Origin: Ornithinibacillus sp. 4-3
Lineage (GTDB): Bacteria > Bacillota > Bacilli > Bacillales > Amphibacillaceae
Assembly: GCF_040958695.1 (NCBI RefSeq)
Contig: NZ_CP162599.1
Location: 3,444,001 to 3,508,000, forward strand
Reading direction: 5' to 3'
Length of the DNA stretch: 64,000 nt
The notes under the pieces were generated by a model. It was given only the letters and a program-made list of their open reading frames with translations. It was not told the origin of the DNA and searched no databases. The position numbers and the translations under genes are program-made. This document shows positions 8,499 to 17,026 of the stretch, one piece after another (within the stretch, counting starts at the first letter, position 1; the number at the start of each line of letters is the position of its first letter).

Positions 8499-10109
8499 TT
8501 AGGCAATTACTGCTTCTCCTTTACCCCCTCTTGGGTCTGCTCCTGCAGTAAATGCACCTGAGCTTGGATCTTTCCAAACAGCTTGTACCCTAGACATATA
8601 GCTAGAGCGGATTACTTTATAAGTTTTTGATAGTTCCTTTTCAATTTCTTCTGATAATGATGGTTCTAAATAAATAATATCCTTCTCCTCTGAATGAAAA
8701 CGAGGAGCTTCTACAGCTTCTTTTAGTGACATATCAAAATCAATCACATTTATTAGCACTTGCATAATTGCCGTAAAAATCCTACTTCCTCCTGGTGCTC
8801 CAATTGCCATAACTAGTTCCCCATCTTTATAAATCAATAAAGGAGAACCTCCGCCACCTCGTTTTCCAGGAATAATAGAATCCCAATATCCTTGAAGAGG
8901 ATTAAAATGTCCAACAAAGTTATTATATAAAAATCCTAATTCTTCCGTAATTACCCCTGAACCTGCTAATGACCCCAATGTATGAGTCCAGCTTACTGCA
9001 TTACCTAACTCATCAATTACAGAGACATGTGTCGTATCAGAGCCTAACCCTGTTGGGTACGAAGTTCCTGAAATAGGATCTTTTTTGATTTTCTCTTGCC
9101 AGAACTCTGCTCTTTCCTTAGATGTATATTTTGGTAGTAAATTCATAGCAATTGATAAAGGCGGGTCACCTTTAAGCTTTACATGATCAACGAAGCTAGC
9201 TCTCATTGCTCGAGATAATAAATCGATATATGCCGGACTATTATGTTCATATTTATTCAAATCAAACCCTTCCATAATTTGCAGCATAGAAACAATTTGC
9301 GGACTACTAGAACAACCACTTACCGCAGCTCTTATTTCATACCCTCGGTAGGTTCCAAGCAATGGCTCTGTTTCAAAGACATCATAATTTGCCAAATCAT
9401 CTTTTGATATAAACGCTTCATGTAATTCTAAATCCTTTGCTATCTTCTCACCAATTTCTCCTGTGTAAAAATCATTGCCACCATGTTTAGCAAGTTTTTC
9501 TAAGGTATTTCCATATTTCCCTTGCACAAACCATTCCCCTGTTTTTCTAGGCGTGCCGTATAGGGAGCTCGCTGCCTTACTTTGGTCCATTTTAAAATCT
9601 AAACTTGGATATCCTGGACTTGCAGCGCTACGCCCAGACCAAAATTCGGCAATATAAGGATACACTTTAAACCCATCTTTTGCATATGTGACAGCTGGGT
9701 ATAATAATTCCTTCCATGTTACTTGCCCACTTCCATATTTCTGAAATGCTTCCCAAGCACCCATTACTACTCCTGGAATCATAATTGATTTATAGCCAAT
9801 TTGATTTTCTTCATCTTTCAATATATAGCGACCATATGCTTCAGATCTTCCTATATAATTCGCTTCCCATTCCTTAGGGACTTTGCCAGATCCCATTGTA
9901 CAGGAGCAATCAATTAGCACTGTTTTATTTAATTCTTCTATATGAACAAACATTAGTCCTGTCCCACCAATACCACATAGCATTGGGTTAACAACACCTT
10001 GCACAAACATTGCCGCGATAGAAGCATCTATCGCATTTCCACCTTTTTTAAAGATACTTGCACCTGCTTCTGCTGCTAGTGGTTCGGGAGCTACAACCAT
10101 GCCTTTCAT
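8499..10109 (-). CDS. Gamma-glutamyltransferase-fold Ntn-hydrolase
   Basis: A 536-residue member of the gamma-glutamyltranspeptidase superfamily, which self-cleaves to free an N-terminal Thr nucleophile. The cleavage motif SDTTHVSV puts the nucleophile at Thr359, and the oxyanion/substrate loop GAPGGSRIF is intact. There is no signal peptide, so unlike secreted GGT it should be cytosolic, as in the YwrD group. The N-terminal motif that in classical GGTs reads D-x-R-E-x-A-P and supplies the Arg binding the gamma-glutamyl carboxylate is here DCSCTMGSGKVP (residues 67-78), without Arg. The real substrate may therefore not be a plain gamma-glutamyl compound. The ATG at 10107-10109 has GGAGGC 7 bases upstream. 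It lies 30 bases after a binding-protein gene in the catabolic island. Confidence 0.88.
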   Translation of the reverse strand: MKGMVVAPEPLAAEAGASIFKKGGNAIDASIAAMFVQGVVNPMLCGIGGTGLMFVHIEELNKTVLIDCSCTMGSGKVPKEWEANYIGRSEAYGRYILKDEENQIGYKSIMIPGVVMGAWEAFQKYGSGQVTWKELLYPAVTYAKDGFKVYPYIAEFWSGRSAASPGYPSLDFKMDQSKAASSLYGTPRKTGEWFVQGKYGNTLEKLAKHGGNDFYTGEIGEKIAKDLELHEAFISKDDLANYDVFETEPLLGTYRGYEIRAAVSGCSSSPQIVSMLQIMEGFDLNKYEHNSPAYIDLLSRAMRASFVDHVKLKGDPPLSIAMNLLPKYTSKERAEFWQEKIKKDPISGTSYPTGLGSDTTHVSVIDELGNAVSWTHTLGSLAGSGVITEELGFLYNNFVGHFNPLQGYWDSIIPGKRGGGGSPLLIYKDGELVMAIGAPGGSRIFTAIMQVLINVIDFDMSLKEAVEAPRFHSEEKDIIYLEPSLSEEIEKELSKTYKVIRSSYMSRVQAVWKDPSSGAFTAGADPRGGKGEAVIA

Positions 10110-10139
10110 CTATATCGCCTCCAAAGTTTAAATAAATAA

Positions 10140-11726
10140 CTAATCTTGTTTTATTACTTTTACATTCCAATAGATTGGGTGATCAAAAGTTTCTACACCT
10201 TCAACATTATTATTTACTGCTGCCACTTTCATACGATGCCCAATTGTTGTTACTGGCAAGTAATCCTCCCAAAGGTATGCTTGTAATTCTTCCCATATTT
10301 GCTTCGCTTTTTCCTTATCCATTTCTTGCCTTATTTTATTTTTCAATTCATCGATTTTCTCATCATTTGTCCACCCGGCAAAGGATGGATTAATTGGCAA
10401 TAACTGTGATGGCACTTCTACAAATCCAGTCCCACCAATATAAATATCAAAATTAGCAGGGTCATTAAATCTTTCATTCACAGTCGGCCAATCAAAAAAT
10501 TCCGGTGTAACATTCATTCCTATTTCTTGAAGTTGTTGTTGTAAAATAATTGCAGTATCACCACTCCAAGGATAGTCATGAGATGCTAAAATAGTAATTT
10601 CCTCGCCATCATAGCTAGATTCTTGTAATAATGCTTTCGCTTTTTCTATATCCTTCTGATTATATGCGCCTTTCCCAGCATCTGTATACCAATCTTCATT
10701 TTCTTTATGCATGTAACCATTATCTACCCTATATAATTCTTCACTTGGGTAGAGTCCCATTAACACCTCTTCTGCATCAATTGCTGCATTAACAGCTTGT
10801 CTTACCTTTTTATCCGCAAAAGGTCCTTCTGCCTTGTTATAATACAAATCTATTTTTCCATCTAATGTGATTAATAGATTTATATCTTCATTTTGTTTAA
10901 TCTTCTCAAAATCCTCTACAGGTAATGCATTAACAATATCGTATAAGCCTGTCTGTAATCCCGTTTGTCGGGTATTTGAATCTGGTACAAAATGAAAGTA
11001 TAAATCTTCAATGAAAACTTCCTTTTTTCCGGAAATTCCGTTAGAAGGCTTATCTAACATTTTATAATCCTCATATTTTTTCAAGTGAAGATAACTATCT
11101 GTTTTATATTCTTCAAACATAAACGGGCCTGTTCCAATATATTCTGTAACACCTGTTGTATCCGCTGCCTCCACAATTTCTTTTGGCATAATTGCTGGAA
11201 ATTGTCCTTGCCCTGCTAAAATATAAAGAACATCAGAGGCTATTTCCGGTAATTCCAATGCCACTGTATATGGCTCTACTTCTTCAAAAGTTGCATCTGT
11301 TAATAAAGTCTTTGCCCTTGAAGAATTCCCTAACCAACGATTCATAGATGCAACTACATCCTCTGCTGTCATTTCCTCACCATTATGGAATGTAACACCT
11401 TCACGTAGTTTAAAAATATATCTTTTCCCGTCATCTTCTACTTCCACAGAGTCTGCCAACATTAAAACAGGCTCATAATTTGTATCTAAAGTAACAAGTG
11501 CTTCATAAATATTGCGTGTCGTAACCACAGTTGAACCTGAAGGACTCATTAATGGATCAAGAGATACAGGCTGTGACTCCATTGCTACATTTAATTCTGT
11601 ATCTAACTCTACTTCTTCATTACTCTCTTCCTTATTATCTCCTTGTTGTTTTTCCGCACATGCTGCTAAAAAGAAAGGGATCGATAAAACAAAAATGCAA
11701 ATTGCTAGGTAATTTTTCAATCGCAT
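10140..11726 (-). CDS. ABC transporter solute-binding lipoprotein, family 5
   Basis: A 528-residue lipoprotein of the SBP_bac_5 class. The signal peptide ends FLAAC (Cys23) and is followed by a short Glu/Asn linker. Class landmarks are FHNGEEMTAEDVVASMNRW and EYIGTGPFMFEEY. The ATG at 11724-11726 has GGGAGTG upstream. It lies between an RraA-like gene (116 bases upstream) and the GGT-fold gene (30 bases downstream), all on the minus strand. It probably delivers the substrate that those enzymes degrade (inference). No transporter membrane genes are in the operon. Confidence 0.94.
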   Translation of the reverse strand: MRLKNYLAICIFVLSIPFFLAACAEKQQGDNKEESNEEVELDTELNVAMESQPVSLDPLMSPSGSTVVTTRNIYEALVTLDTNYEPVLMLADSVEVEDDGKRYIFKLREGVTFHNGEEMTAEDVVASMNRWLGNSSRAKTLLTDATFEEVEPYTVALELPEIASDVLYILAGQGQFPAIMPKEIVEAADTTGVTEYIGTGPFMFEEYKTDSYLHLKKYEDYKMLDKPSNGISGKKEVFIEDLYFHFVPDSNTRQTGLQTGLYDIVNALPVEDFEKIKQNEDINLLITLDGKIDLYYNKAEGPFADKKVRQAVNAAIDAEEVLMGLYPSEELYRVDNGYMHKENEDWYTDAGKGAYNQKDIEKAKALLQESSYDGEEITILASHDYPWSGDTAIILQQQLQEIGMNVTPEFFDWPTVNERFNDPANFDIYIGGTGFVEVPSQLLPINPSFAGWTNDEKIDELKNKIRQEMDKEKAKQIWEELQAYLWEDYLPVTTIGHRMKVAAVNNNVEGVETFDHPIYWNVKVIKQD

Positions 11727-11842
11727 ATCTTATCACTCCCATATATCGAGGATTATTACTCCAGACCACTTTAGAAATGATGTTAAGCAATCTCATATGG
11801 AAATTTAGTATCATCCCTATTAGTTATCAGAATAAAGTCCTT

Positions 11843-12427
11843 CTAAAATAAATTTAAAAGCTCACCAATACTAGAACCTTCTCTTACTTTTTTCGCAATT
11901 TCTTCCTCTTTTTTATCAATCGCATCTGCTAATTGAAATATTTCCTCAATTTTATGCTTAGGAATGACTACTACGCCGTCATCATCTCCAATAATCAAGT
12001 CACCTTTACAGACTTTTACCCCACCACAAACAGTAGAGTCTCCCATATCTCCCATTATTTTCACCTTTCCAACTCTAGGAGTGACATGTCTTGAAAACAC
12101 AGGAAAATCTAATGACTTTATCGTAGCTACATCTCTAACTGCTCCATCAACTACTACACCTTTCACACCTTTTTCAATTGCTTCTATACTCATTAAACCT
12201 CCCCATACAGCTCCATGAGCATCGCCAAAACCATTAATAACTAAAATGGAGCCTTCTGGCACTTCTTGTAAAGCTTTATGACAGGTAATAATTCCACCAG
12301 GATGGCATGTTACAGGATAAGCAGGACCAATTAATTGAATCCCTTCAAATACTGGCTTTATTCCAGCATCCATTGTAGTAGTTTGTTGTAAAGCATCATT
12401 TACGGTTGTTGAGGAACGAAATTTCAT
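11843..12427 (-). CDS. RraA-like aldolase/decarboxylase family protein
   Basis: A 194-residue protein of the RraA / 4-hydroxy-4-methyl-2-oxoglutarate aldolase fold. These trimeric enzymes use a divalent metal to split pyruvate from 4-carboxy-4-hydroxy acids or decarboxylate oxaloacetate; others bind RNase E. Signatures are WGGLMSIEAIEKGVKGVVV, the G-x-V-R-D site and GDDDGVVVIP. With no RNase E partner expected in this group and catabolic neighbours, an enzyme role is likelier. A second, more distant copy is at 16045. The ATG at 12425-12427 follows AAAGGATG. The gene is separated from the upstream binding-protein gene by a repeat element. Confidence 0.85.
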   Translation of the reverse strand: MKFRSSTTVNDALQQTTTMDAGIKPVFEGIQLIGPAYPVTCHPGGIITCHKALQEVPEGSILVINGFGDAHGAVWGGLMSIEAIEKGVKGVVVDGAVRDVATIKSLDFPVFSRHVTPRVGKVKIMGDMGDSTVCGGVKVCKGDLIIGDDDGVVVIPKHKIEEIFQLADAIDKKEEEIAKKVREGSSIGELLNLF

Positions 12428-12465
12428 TACTTATCATCCTTTGCGATTATTGAAATTTTAAGAAT

Positions 12466-12776
12466 GAAGCTGGGACAAAAGAATTTATTACTTGGCTAAT
12501 TCCAAACATAAATTGTGCAAATAACCACTTCGAGGGATACAGGATGTATGTCAGTTCGGTGTTGCTCTCGTGACGTGGCGTACTCGTCTGCCTCGCGCTA
12601 CGCACTCCGGGTTCTCACCTAGGCCTTCCTACCACGACGGACACGATGTCCTAGTGTCGGCGTTGGTGCTCGTGACGTGACCGACTTTAGCCGACGAGGA
12701 GTCTACGTATATTTCCTACGCTTCATTTGAATATTGTTCGGATTTCAAGTTTAATTTTTGCTTTTGTCCAAGCCTC
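12466..12776. repeat. Mosaic intergenic repeat, long form (copy 1)
   Basis: The ends are inverted: GAAGCTGGGACAAAA (12466-12480) and TTTTGTCCAAGCCTC (12762-12776). The outer arms match 41202-41337 and, more weakly, 21916-22112. The middle (about 12550-12720) looks GC-rich and carries a block (12632-12706) also found at 42192-42260. It has no reading frame. It splits the catabolic island between the genes at 11843 and 12832 and fills most of that 404-base gap. Confidence 0.8.
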
Positions 12777-12831
12777 ATATTTTGTACTATTCAGTCTTTT
12801 TACTTTAAATTTTGTATCGTTTCATTGTTAT

Positions 12832-14415
12832 TTATTCTTCTGCTAACCTTATGTCCCACCATGTTGGGCCAACAGGATTAGGATATAAATTAAATTCCTG
12901 AACTCTATCCGTGCTTGCAAAAATGGAACTAAATCCTCCAACTGGCGTACCTGGAACATATTCTAGCCATAAAAATTCTTGTAGTTCATCCCATAATAGT
13001 TTTGCTTCATCTTGATTATCTGATTTTCGGATATTAGATAATAGCTCTGTTATTTTAGGGTCATCTGTCCAACCTGCCCAGCTAGATTGCAGAACTAGTA
13101 ACTGTGAAGGTGTTGTTTGGTAGCTAGCACCTGAAATGGCAATATCCCAAATATTATCTTCCTCTAGTTTCTCTAAATAGGTTGCCCAATCATAGTTTTC
13201 TAAATTAACCTCGATGCCAATTTCTTTTAATTGTTCTTGTAATACTACTGCTGAATCATAATAATACTGATAATCTCTTGATGTAATTACTGTAATTGGA
13301 TCACCATTATACCCAGCTTCTTCTAGTAGTTGCTTCGCCTTCTCAACATCTCCTTGATTATAGGCTTCAAAACCAGCATCACTTGCCCAATTTTCTATAT
13401 CTGCACTCATATAACCTGGATCTAAGTTATATAAATCTTCAATATTAAAAGCAGCTTCCATAATTTCTTCATTATCAATAACCGTATTGACTGCTTGTCT
13501 CATTTTCGGATCCGATAATAATCCATTTCTCTTGTTATACCAGAACATTAAATCTCCTGTAAGACTCACATATGTGTTTAAAGCTGAATCTGAGTTCAAT
13601 TGTTCATAGTTCTCATAAGGTACATTATCAATAATATCGTATTCACCAGTTTGTATTCCCGCAGTACGAGTTGATGGATCCGTCACAAAGTAAAAATAAA
13701 TATCATCAATAGTAGCTTCTTTTTTACCTGCTAATCCATCTGCTGGCTCATCTGACATTACATATTCATCGAATTTTTCTAAATGTACATATTGGTCTGT
13801 CTTATGTTCCACAAATTTATACGGTCCCGTACCAATATATTCAGTCACACCTACTGCTTCCTCAGCCTCAACCACTTCTTTCGGCATAATGGCAGCATAT
13901 TGACTTCTGCCTGCTAATAAATCCCATATATCTAAAGCATACTCTTTGATCACCATTGTTACTGTATAATCATCTTCTGCCTCAAACATAATTTCTCCAA
14001 ACTGATCTTTTGCCTTTTTATTTTTTTCTGCCCATCTATTCATGGAAGCAACAACATCATCTGCTGTCATTTCTTCACCATTATGAAATTTTACATTTTG
14101 TCTCAATTTAAATGTATGTGTTTTGCCATCCTCTGAACTTTCAACTGATTCAGCAAGCATTGGTACTGGTTTACCTTTTGAATCTAAAGTTAGAAGAGTC
14201 TCAAAAATATTTCCACTCACATAACCAGCAACCACAGCAGTATTCATCAATGGATCAAAAGTATTTGGCTGTGCACTTAAAGCAACTTTTAATTCCTGTT
14301 TTTCACTTTTTTCATTTTCATCCTTACTTTCACTTTCATTTTTACTACCACATGCAATTAACAATAAAGGAATCAACAAAACAGCTATTAATTTAAATCT
14401 TTTCGTTAATTTCAA
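12832..14415 (-). CDS. ABC transporter solute-binding lipoprotein, family 5
   Basis: A family-5 binding lipoprotein of 527 residues. The longest open frame begins at an ATG at 14434-14436, but that start would place AGGAGG inside the gene. The TTG at 14413-14415, nine bases after GGAGG, is the better start. It gives a normal signal peptide ending LLIAC with Cys22 as the lipid site. The linker is Glu/Ser/Lys-rich. Landmarks are FHNGEEMTADDVVASMNRW and EYIGTGPYKFVEHK, close to the paralogue at 10140. It lies 38 bases after the creatininase-like gene and is probably cotranscribed with it and with gntR. Confidence 0.94.
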   Translation of the reverse strand: MKLTKRFKLIAVLLIPLLLIACGSKNESESKDENEKSEKQELKVALSAQPNTFDPLMNTAVVAGYVSGNIFETLLTLDSKGKPVPMLAESVESSEDGKTHTFKLRQNVKFHNGEEMTADDVVASMNRWAEKNKKAKDQFGEIMFEAEDDYTVTMVIKEYALDIWDLLAGRSQYAAIMPKEVVEAEEAVGVTEYIGTGPYKFVEHKTDQYVHLEKFDEYVMSDEPADGLAGKKEATIDDIYFYFVTDPSTRTAGIQTGEYDIIDNVPYENYEQLNSDSALNTYVSLTGDLMFWYNKRNGLLSDPKMRQAVNTVIDNEEIMEAAFNIEDLYNLDPGYMSADIENWASDAGFEAYNQGDVEKAKQLLEEAGYNGDPITVITSRDYQYYYDSAVVLQEQLKEIGIEVNLENYDWATYLEKLEEDNIWDIAISGASYQTTPSQLLVLQSSWAGWTDDPKITELLSNIRKSDNQDEAKLLWDELQEFLWLEYVPGTPVGGFSSIFASTDRVQEFNLYPNPVGPTWWDIRLAEE

Positions 14416-14453
14416 TTTAATATTCCTCCTGCACATATGGATTAGTCATGCTC

Positions 14454-15236
14454 CTAAACACAAGTATTTACTTCAGCAAATTCTTTAACAATCTCACATG
14501 AGATATCTATCATTCTATCAACCGTTTTTTCTCCTACTGCTGCACTGGCATTTTTAGCATCACCAATAACACCATTTGGAGCCAACTCATCGTAATCTAA
14601 ATACATATGCCAAACATTACCATTGGTATATAGATTGGACACTCCATTTACTTTCAGATTATTCCATTTCATTTCATGCCCTTCTTCATATAAGTCCATC
14701 TGCACTTCTTCAGGAAATAGATGCATAGCTATAGACAACATAGGGTCAGAACCATGACCAATTGCTACATTATCACTGCCATAGACTTCTTTTTTCCAAT
14801 CCGCATCAAACCAGCCAAGTGGTTCAATTGTCGCTATTCGCAGCCCATATTTTCTCTTAATTTCCCTACTTACCTGTTCTAGAATAGGAAGATTTCCTTT
14901 ATGACCACAAACAAACATGATATGATCTAGTCCAAACTTCACTAAGCTTTCTATGTGATCTATTAAAATCATCTTTAGTGTTTCTGGGCGAATCGTTATC
15001 GTTCCTGGGAAATTTTTAAATGTTTCTGAATATCCCCAAGGAATCGTCGGGCATGAAATTGCACCCGTTTTATTAGCCACCTCACGGCACACTTCTGTCA
15101 TATATCTATAATCACCGACTGGAGTTGTAGGACCATGCTGCTCGATACTCCCCATCGGAATTAAAATTACTGGATTTTCTTTATATTTATCTCTTGCCTC
15201 TGTCCAAGTTAAACTAGATAACTCAGATTTAGTCAT
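14454..15236 (-). CDS. Creatininase-family amidohydrolase
   Basis: A 260-residue protein of the creatininase / creatinine amidohydrolase family, metal-dependent enzymes that open cyclic or simple amides. The first metal-binding motif is present as GSIEQHGPTTPVGD (Glu32, His34, Asp42), and CGHKGN (His112, Asn115) matches the usual N-G-H-G-N. The third motif, normally H-A-G-E with a Glu ligand, reads IGHGSDPMLSIA here, so the second metal site is altered. Together with its neighbours this suggests an uncharacterised amide substrate rather than creatinine. The ATG at 15234-15236 follows GAGGGAG, 21 bases after gntR. Confidence 0.85.
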   Translation of the reverse strand: MTKSELSSLTWTEARDKYKENPVILIPMGSIEQHGPTTPVGDYRYMTEVCREVANKTGAISCPTIPWGYSETFKNFPGTITIRPETLKMILIDHIESLVKFGLDHIMFVCGHKGNLPILEQVSREIKRKYGLRIATIEPLGWFDADWKKEVYGSDNVAIGHGSDPMLSIAMHLFPEEVQMDLYEEGHEMKWNNLKVNGVSNLYTNGNVWHMYLDYDELAPNGVIGDAKNASAAVGEKTVDRMIDISCEIVKEFAEVNTCV

Positions 15237-15257
15237 AATAACACTCCCTCATAAGTA

Positions 15258-15989
15258 TCAACGAAATTCCTTCATTTCACTTAAACTAAAAAACGTTTTA
15301 TATTTTAGCACCTCGGTCAATGCCCAATATCTCGTAAATTCTACAGACTTTTTACTTTCATCCATACCATGTCTTTTAACAAACAATACTGGATCATCTT
15401 CTTTAATCTCCAATACATTTGCAACATCTTCCGATGCCTTTTCAGCCGAAATTTCTTCTTGAACAAAAGCTTCTGCTGTATCAAGAATATTTTTCAGCAG
15501 GTCTAGTAAGGATTGATTTTCATTACTAATATCAAAATCTCCTTCACTTACCGGATAAGGGAAGTAGTTATGAATGTATGCAATAGGACGCCCTTCCAAT
15601 AATCTAAGACGCTTAAATCTTAAAACTTTACTGTTTGTATTCATTCCAAAATACGCTGCGACTTCTTCATCTGCATTTACTGTGTCTACCGCTAATGTAC
15701 GTATAGTTAATTTATCTGGGTTATTGTGATAAAATTCTGAAAAACCAGAAAGCATCGCCCATGGAACTGTTTCAGGATGAACTACTTCAGTACCTCTTCC
15801 AGGAGTTCTTTTGATATAACCTTTTGCTTCTAATAGATCCAATGCATAACGTACTGGTGATCTACTAGCATTGTATGTTTCTTGTAATTTCTTCTCCGTT
15901 GGCAACATATCTCCTTGAGCAAGCGCTCCATTTTGTATCTTCTCGATTAAATCATTGTATATTTGTTTATAAATTGGTGTTTTCTTCAT
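15258..15989 (-). CDS. GntR-family regulator, HutC/UTRA type
   Basis: A 243-residue transcription factor. The N-terminal winged helix (about 1-70) has the GntR pattern TPIYKQIYNDLIEKIQNG, then LPTEKKL and SRSPVRYALDLLEAKGYI. The C-terminal ~160 residues look like a UTRA ligand-binding domain (EFTRYWALTEVLKYK at the end). A TTG codon precedes the ATG directly; the ATG at 15987-15989 has the better spacing from AGGAGAG. It sits inside the catabolic operon, so it most likely senses the substrate or an intermediate and represses the promoter at 16883-16911 (inference). Confidence 0.9.
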   Translation of the reverse strand: MKKTPIYKQIYNDLIEKIQNGALAQGDMLPTEKKLQETYNASRSPVRYALDLLEAKGYIKRTPGRGTEVVHPETVPWAMLSGFSEFYHNNPDKLTIRTLAVDTVNADEEVAAYFGMNTNSKVLRFKRLRLLEGRPIAYIHNYFPYPVSEGDFDISNENQSLLDLLKNILDTAEAFVQEEISAEKASEDVANVLEIKEDDPVLFVKRHGMDESKKSVEFTRYWALTEVLKYKTFFSLSEMKEFR

Positions 15990-16044
15990 CAATTTGCTCT
16001 CCTAATAAATTATTCGGAGATAGGTGTTGCATTTAGTTAAGAAA

Positions 16045-16752
16045 TTATTTATCTAAATATTCAACATTTCTTTTTGCTAGTAATTCATCTACTACATCTT
16101 TTAATATCATTTGTTCTGTCGAATAAATTTTTTCAAGCCATTGTTTTTCTTTTTCCAATCTGAAATTCACGGCATCCCTAACTGAATGAATGTCTTTTTG
16201 TGGAACTACCACTACTCCATCTTCATCCGCAACTACTAAATCTCCTGGTTTTATGATAACCTCGCCTATTGTTATTGGCAAATTCAATTCCCCAGGAGGA
16301 ACATCCATTGTTGGAGCAATTGGAGTAACTCCTGTTGCCCATATCGGGAATTCCAATTCTCTGCAGTCTGCTAAATCTCTTATCTTCCCGTCTGTTATTA
16401 GTCCTGCAACACCTCTAACTTTAGCCATTGTCGACATTACTCCACCCCAAAAGCTACTGGAAGCCTCATAACCACCAGTTACAATAATCACATCTCCTGG
16501 TTGAGCAATTTCAATTGCCTTTAAAGCTAGTATTTCATCACTTGGTGTACCACTAACTGTGATTACTGATCCAGCAACTCTATGTTTCACATCCCATACG
16601 GGTTTAATATTAGATGGTAATGTCTGTCTTCTTCTATAAGCATCAGAAATACATGCTGTAGGAAAGTTTTTAAATTCCTCAATTATTTTTTTCTCTGGTC
16701 TGTCAATATTCATTCTAATTCTATATTCTGCTACAATTCTATCTTGATTCAT
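16045..16752 (-). CDS. RraA-like aldolase/decarboxylase family protein
   Basis: A 235-residue second RraA/HMG-aldolase-type protein, longer at both ends than the copy at 11843. Key stretches are FWGGVMSTMAKVRGVAGLI, the DGKIRDLADC site and VADEDGVVVVP. It is the first gene after the promoter at 16883-16911 and lies 55 bases before gntR. The ATG at 16750-16752 follows AAGGAGAGGG. Having two such paralogues in one island suggests two retro-aldol or decarboxylation steps, or two substrates (inference). Confidence 0.86.
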   Translation of the reverse strand: MNQDRIVAEYRIRMNIDRPEKKIIEEFKNFPTACISDAYRRRQTLPSNIKPVWDVKHRVAGSVITVSGTPSDEILALKAIEIAQPGDVIIVTGGYEASSSFWGGVMSTMAKVRGVAGLITDGKIRDLADCRELEFPIWATGVTPIAPTMDVPPGELNLPITIGEVIIKPGDLVVADEDGVVVVPQKDIHSVRDAVNFRLEKEKQWLEKIYSTEQMILKDVVDELLAKRNVEYLDK

Positions 16753-16882
16753 TTTCCCTCTCCTTCTTAAACATCATGATATTTATAACCAAAAAAATCA
16801 TTTAAATTAACCGATTTTTATAACCCTCCAATCCAAATGTTATTAATTCAGTATGATATTTAAACAAAAGATCATTACATTT

Positions 16883-16911
16883 ATATTATGTTTTTTTATT
16901 TATATTGTCAA
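16883..16911 (-). promoter_or_regulatory. Sigma-A promoter of the catabolic island
   Basis: On the minus strand TTGACA (16906-16911) is 17 bases from TAATAT (16883-16888), about 130 bases before the RraA-like start at 16752. The leader could hold a GntR operator, but I could not settle on one palindrome. Confidence 0.6.
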
Positions 16912-16975
16912 TAATGTTTTTTGTTTTCTAAATATTTACGGTTTTCATCTTATTTAACTTTCTATCTATAGACAC

Positions 16976-17017
16976 AAAAAAAATGACTTTCCACAATGTA
17001 GTGAAAAGTCATTTTTT
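16976..17017 (-). terminator. Terminator of the RND pump gene
   Basis: An AAAAAATGACTTT...AAAGTCATTTTTT hairpin lies directly after the stop codon of the gene at 17027, with a T-run on the minus strand. Confidence 0.8.
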
Positions 17018-17026
17018 ATTCCTTAA

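Noticed and set aside
14416..14436. ATG at 14436 as start of the third complete binding protein
   Set aside because: It would put the AGGAGG site inside the coding region; TTG at 14415 gives a normal spacing and signal peptide.
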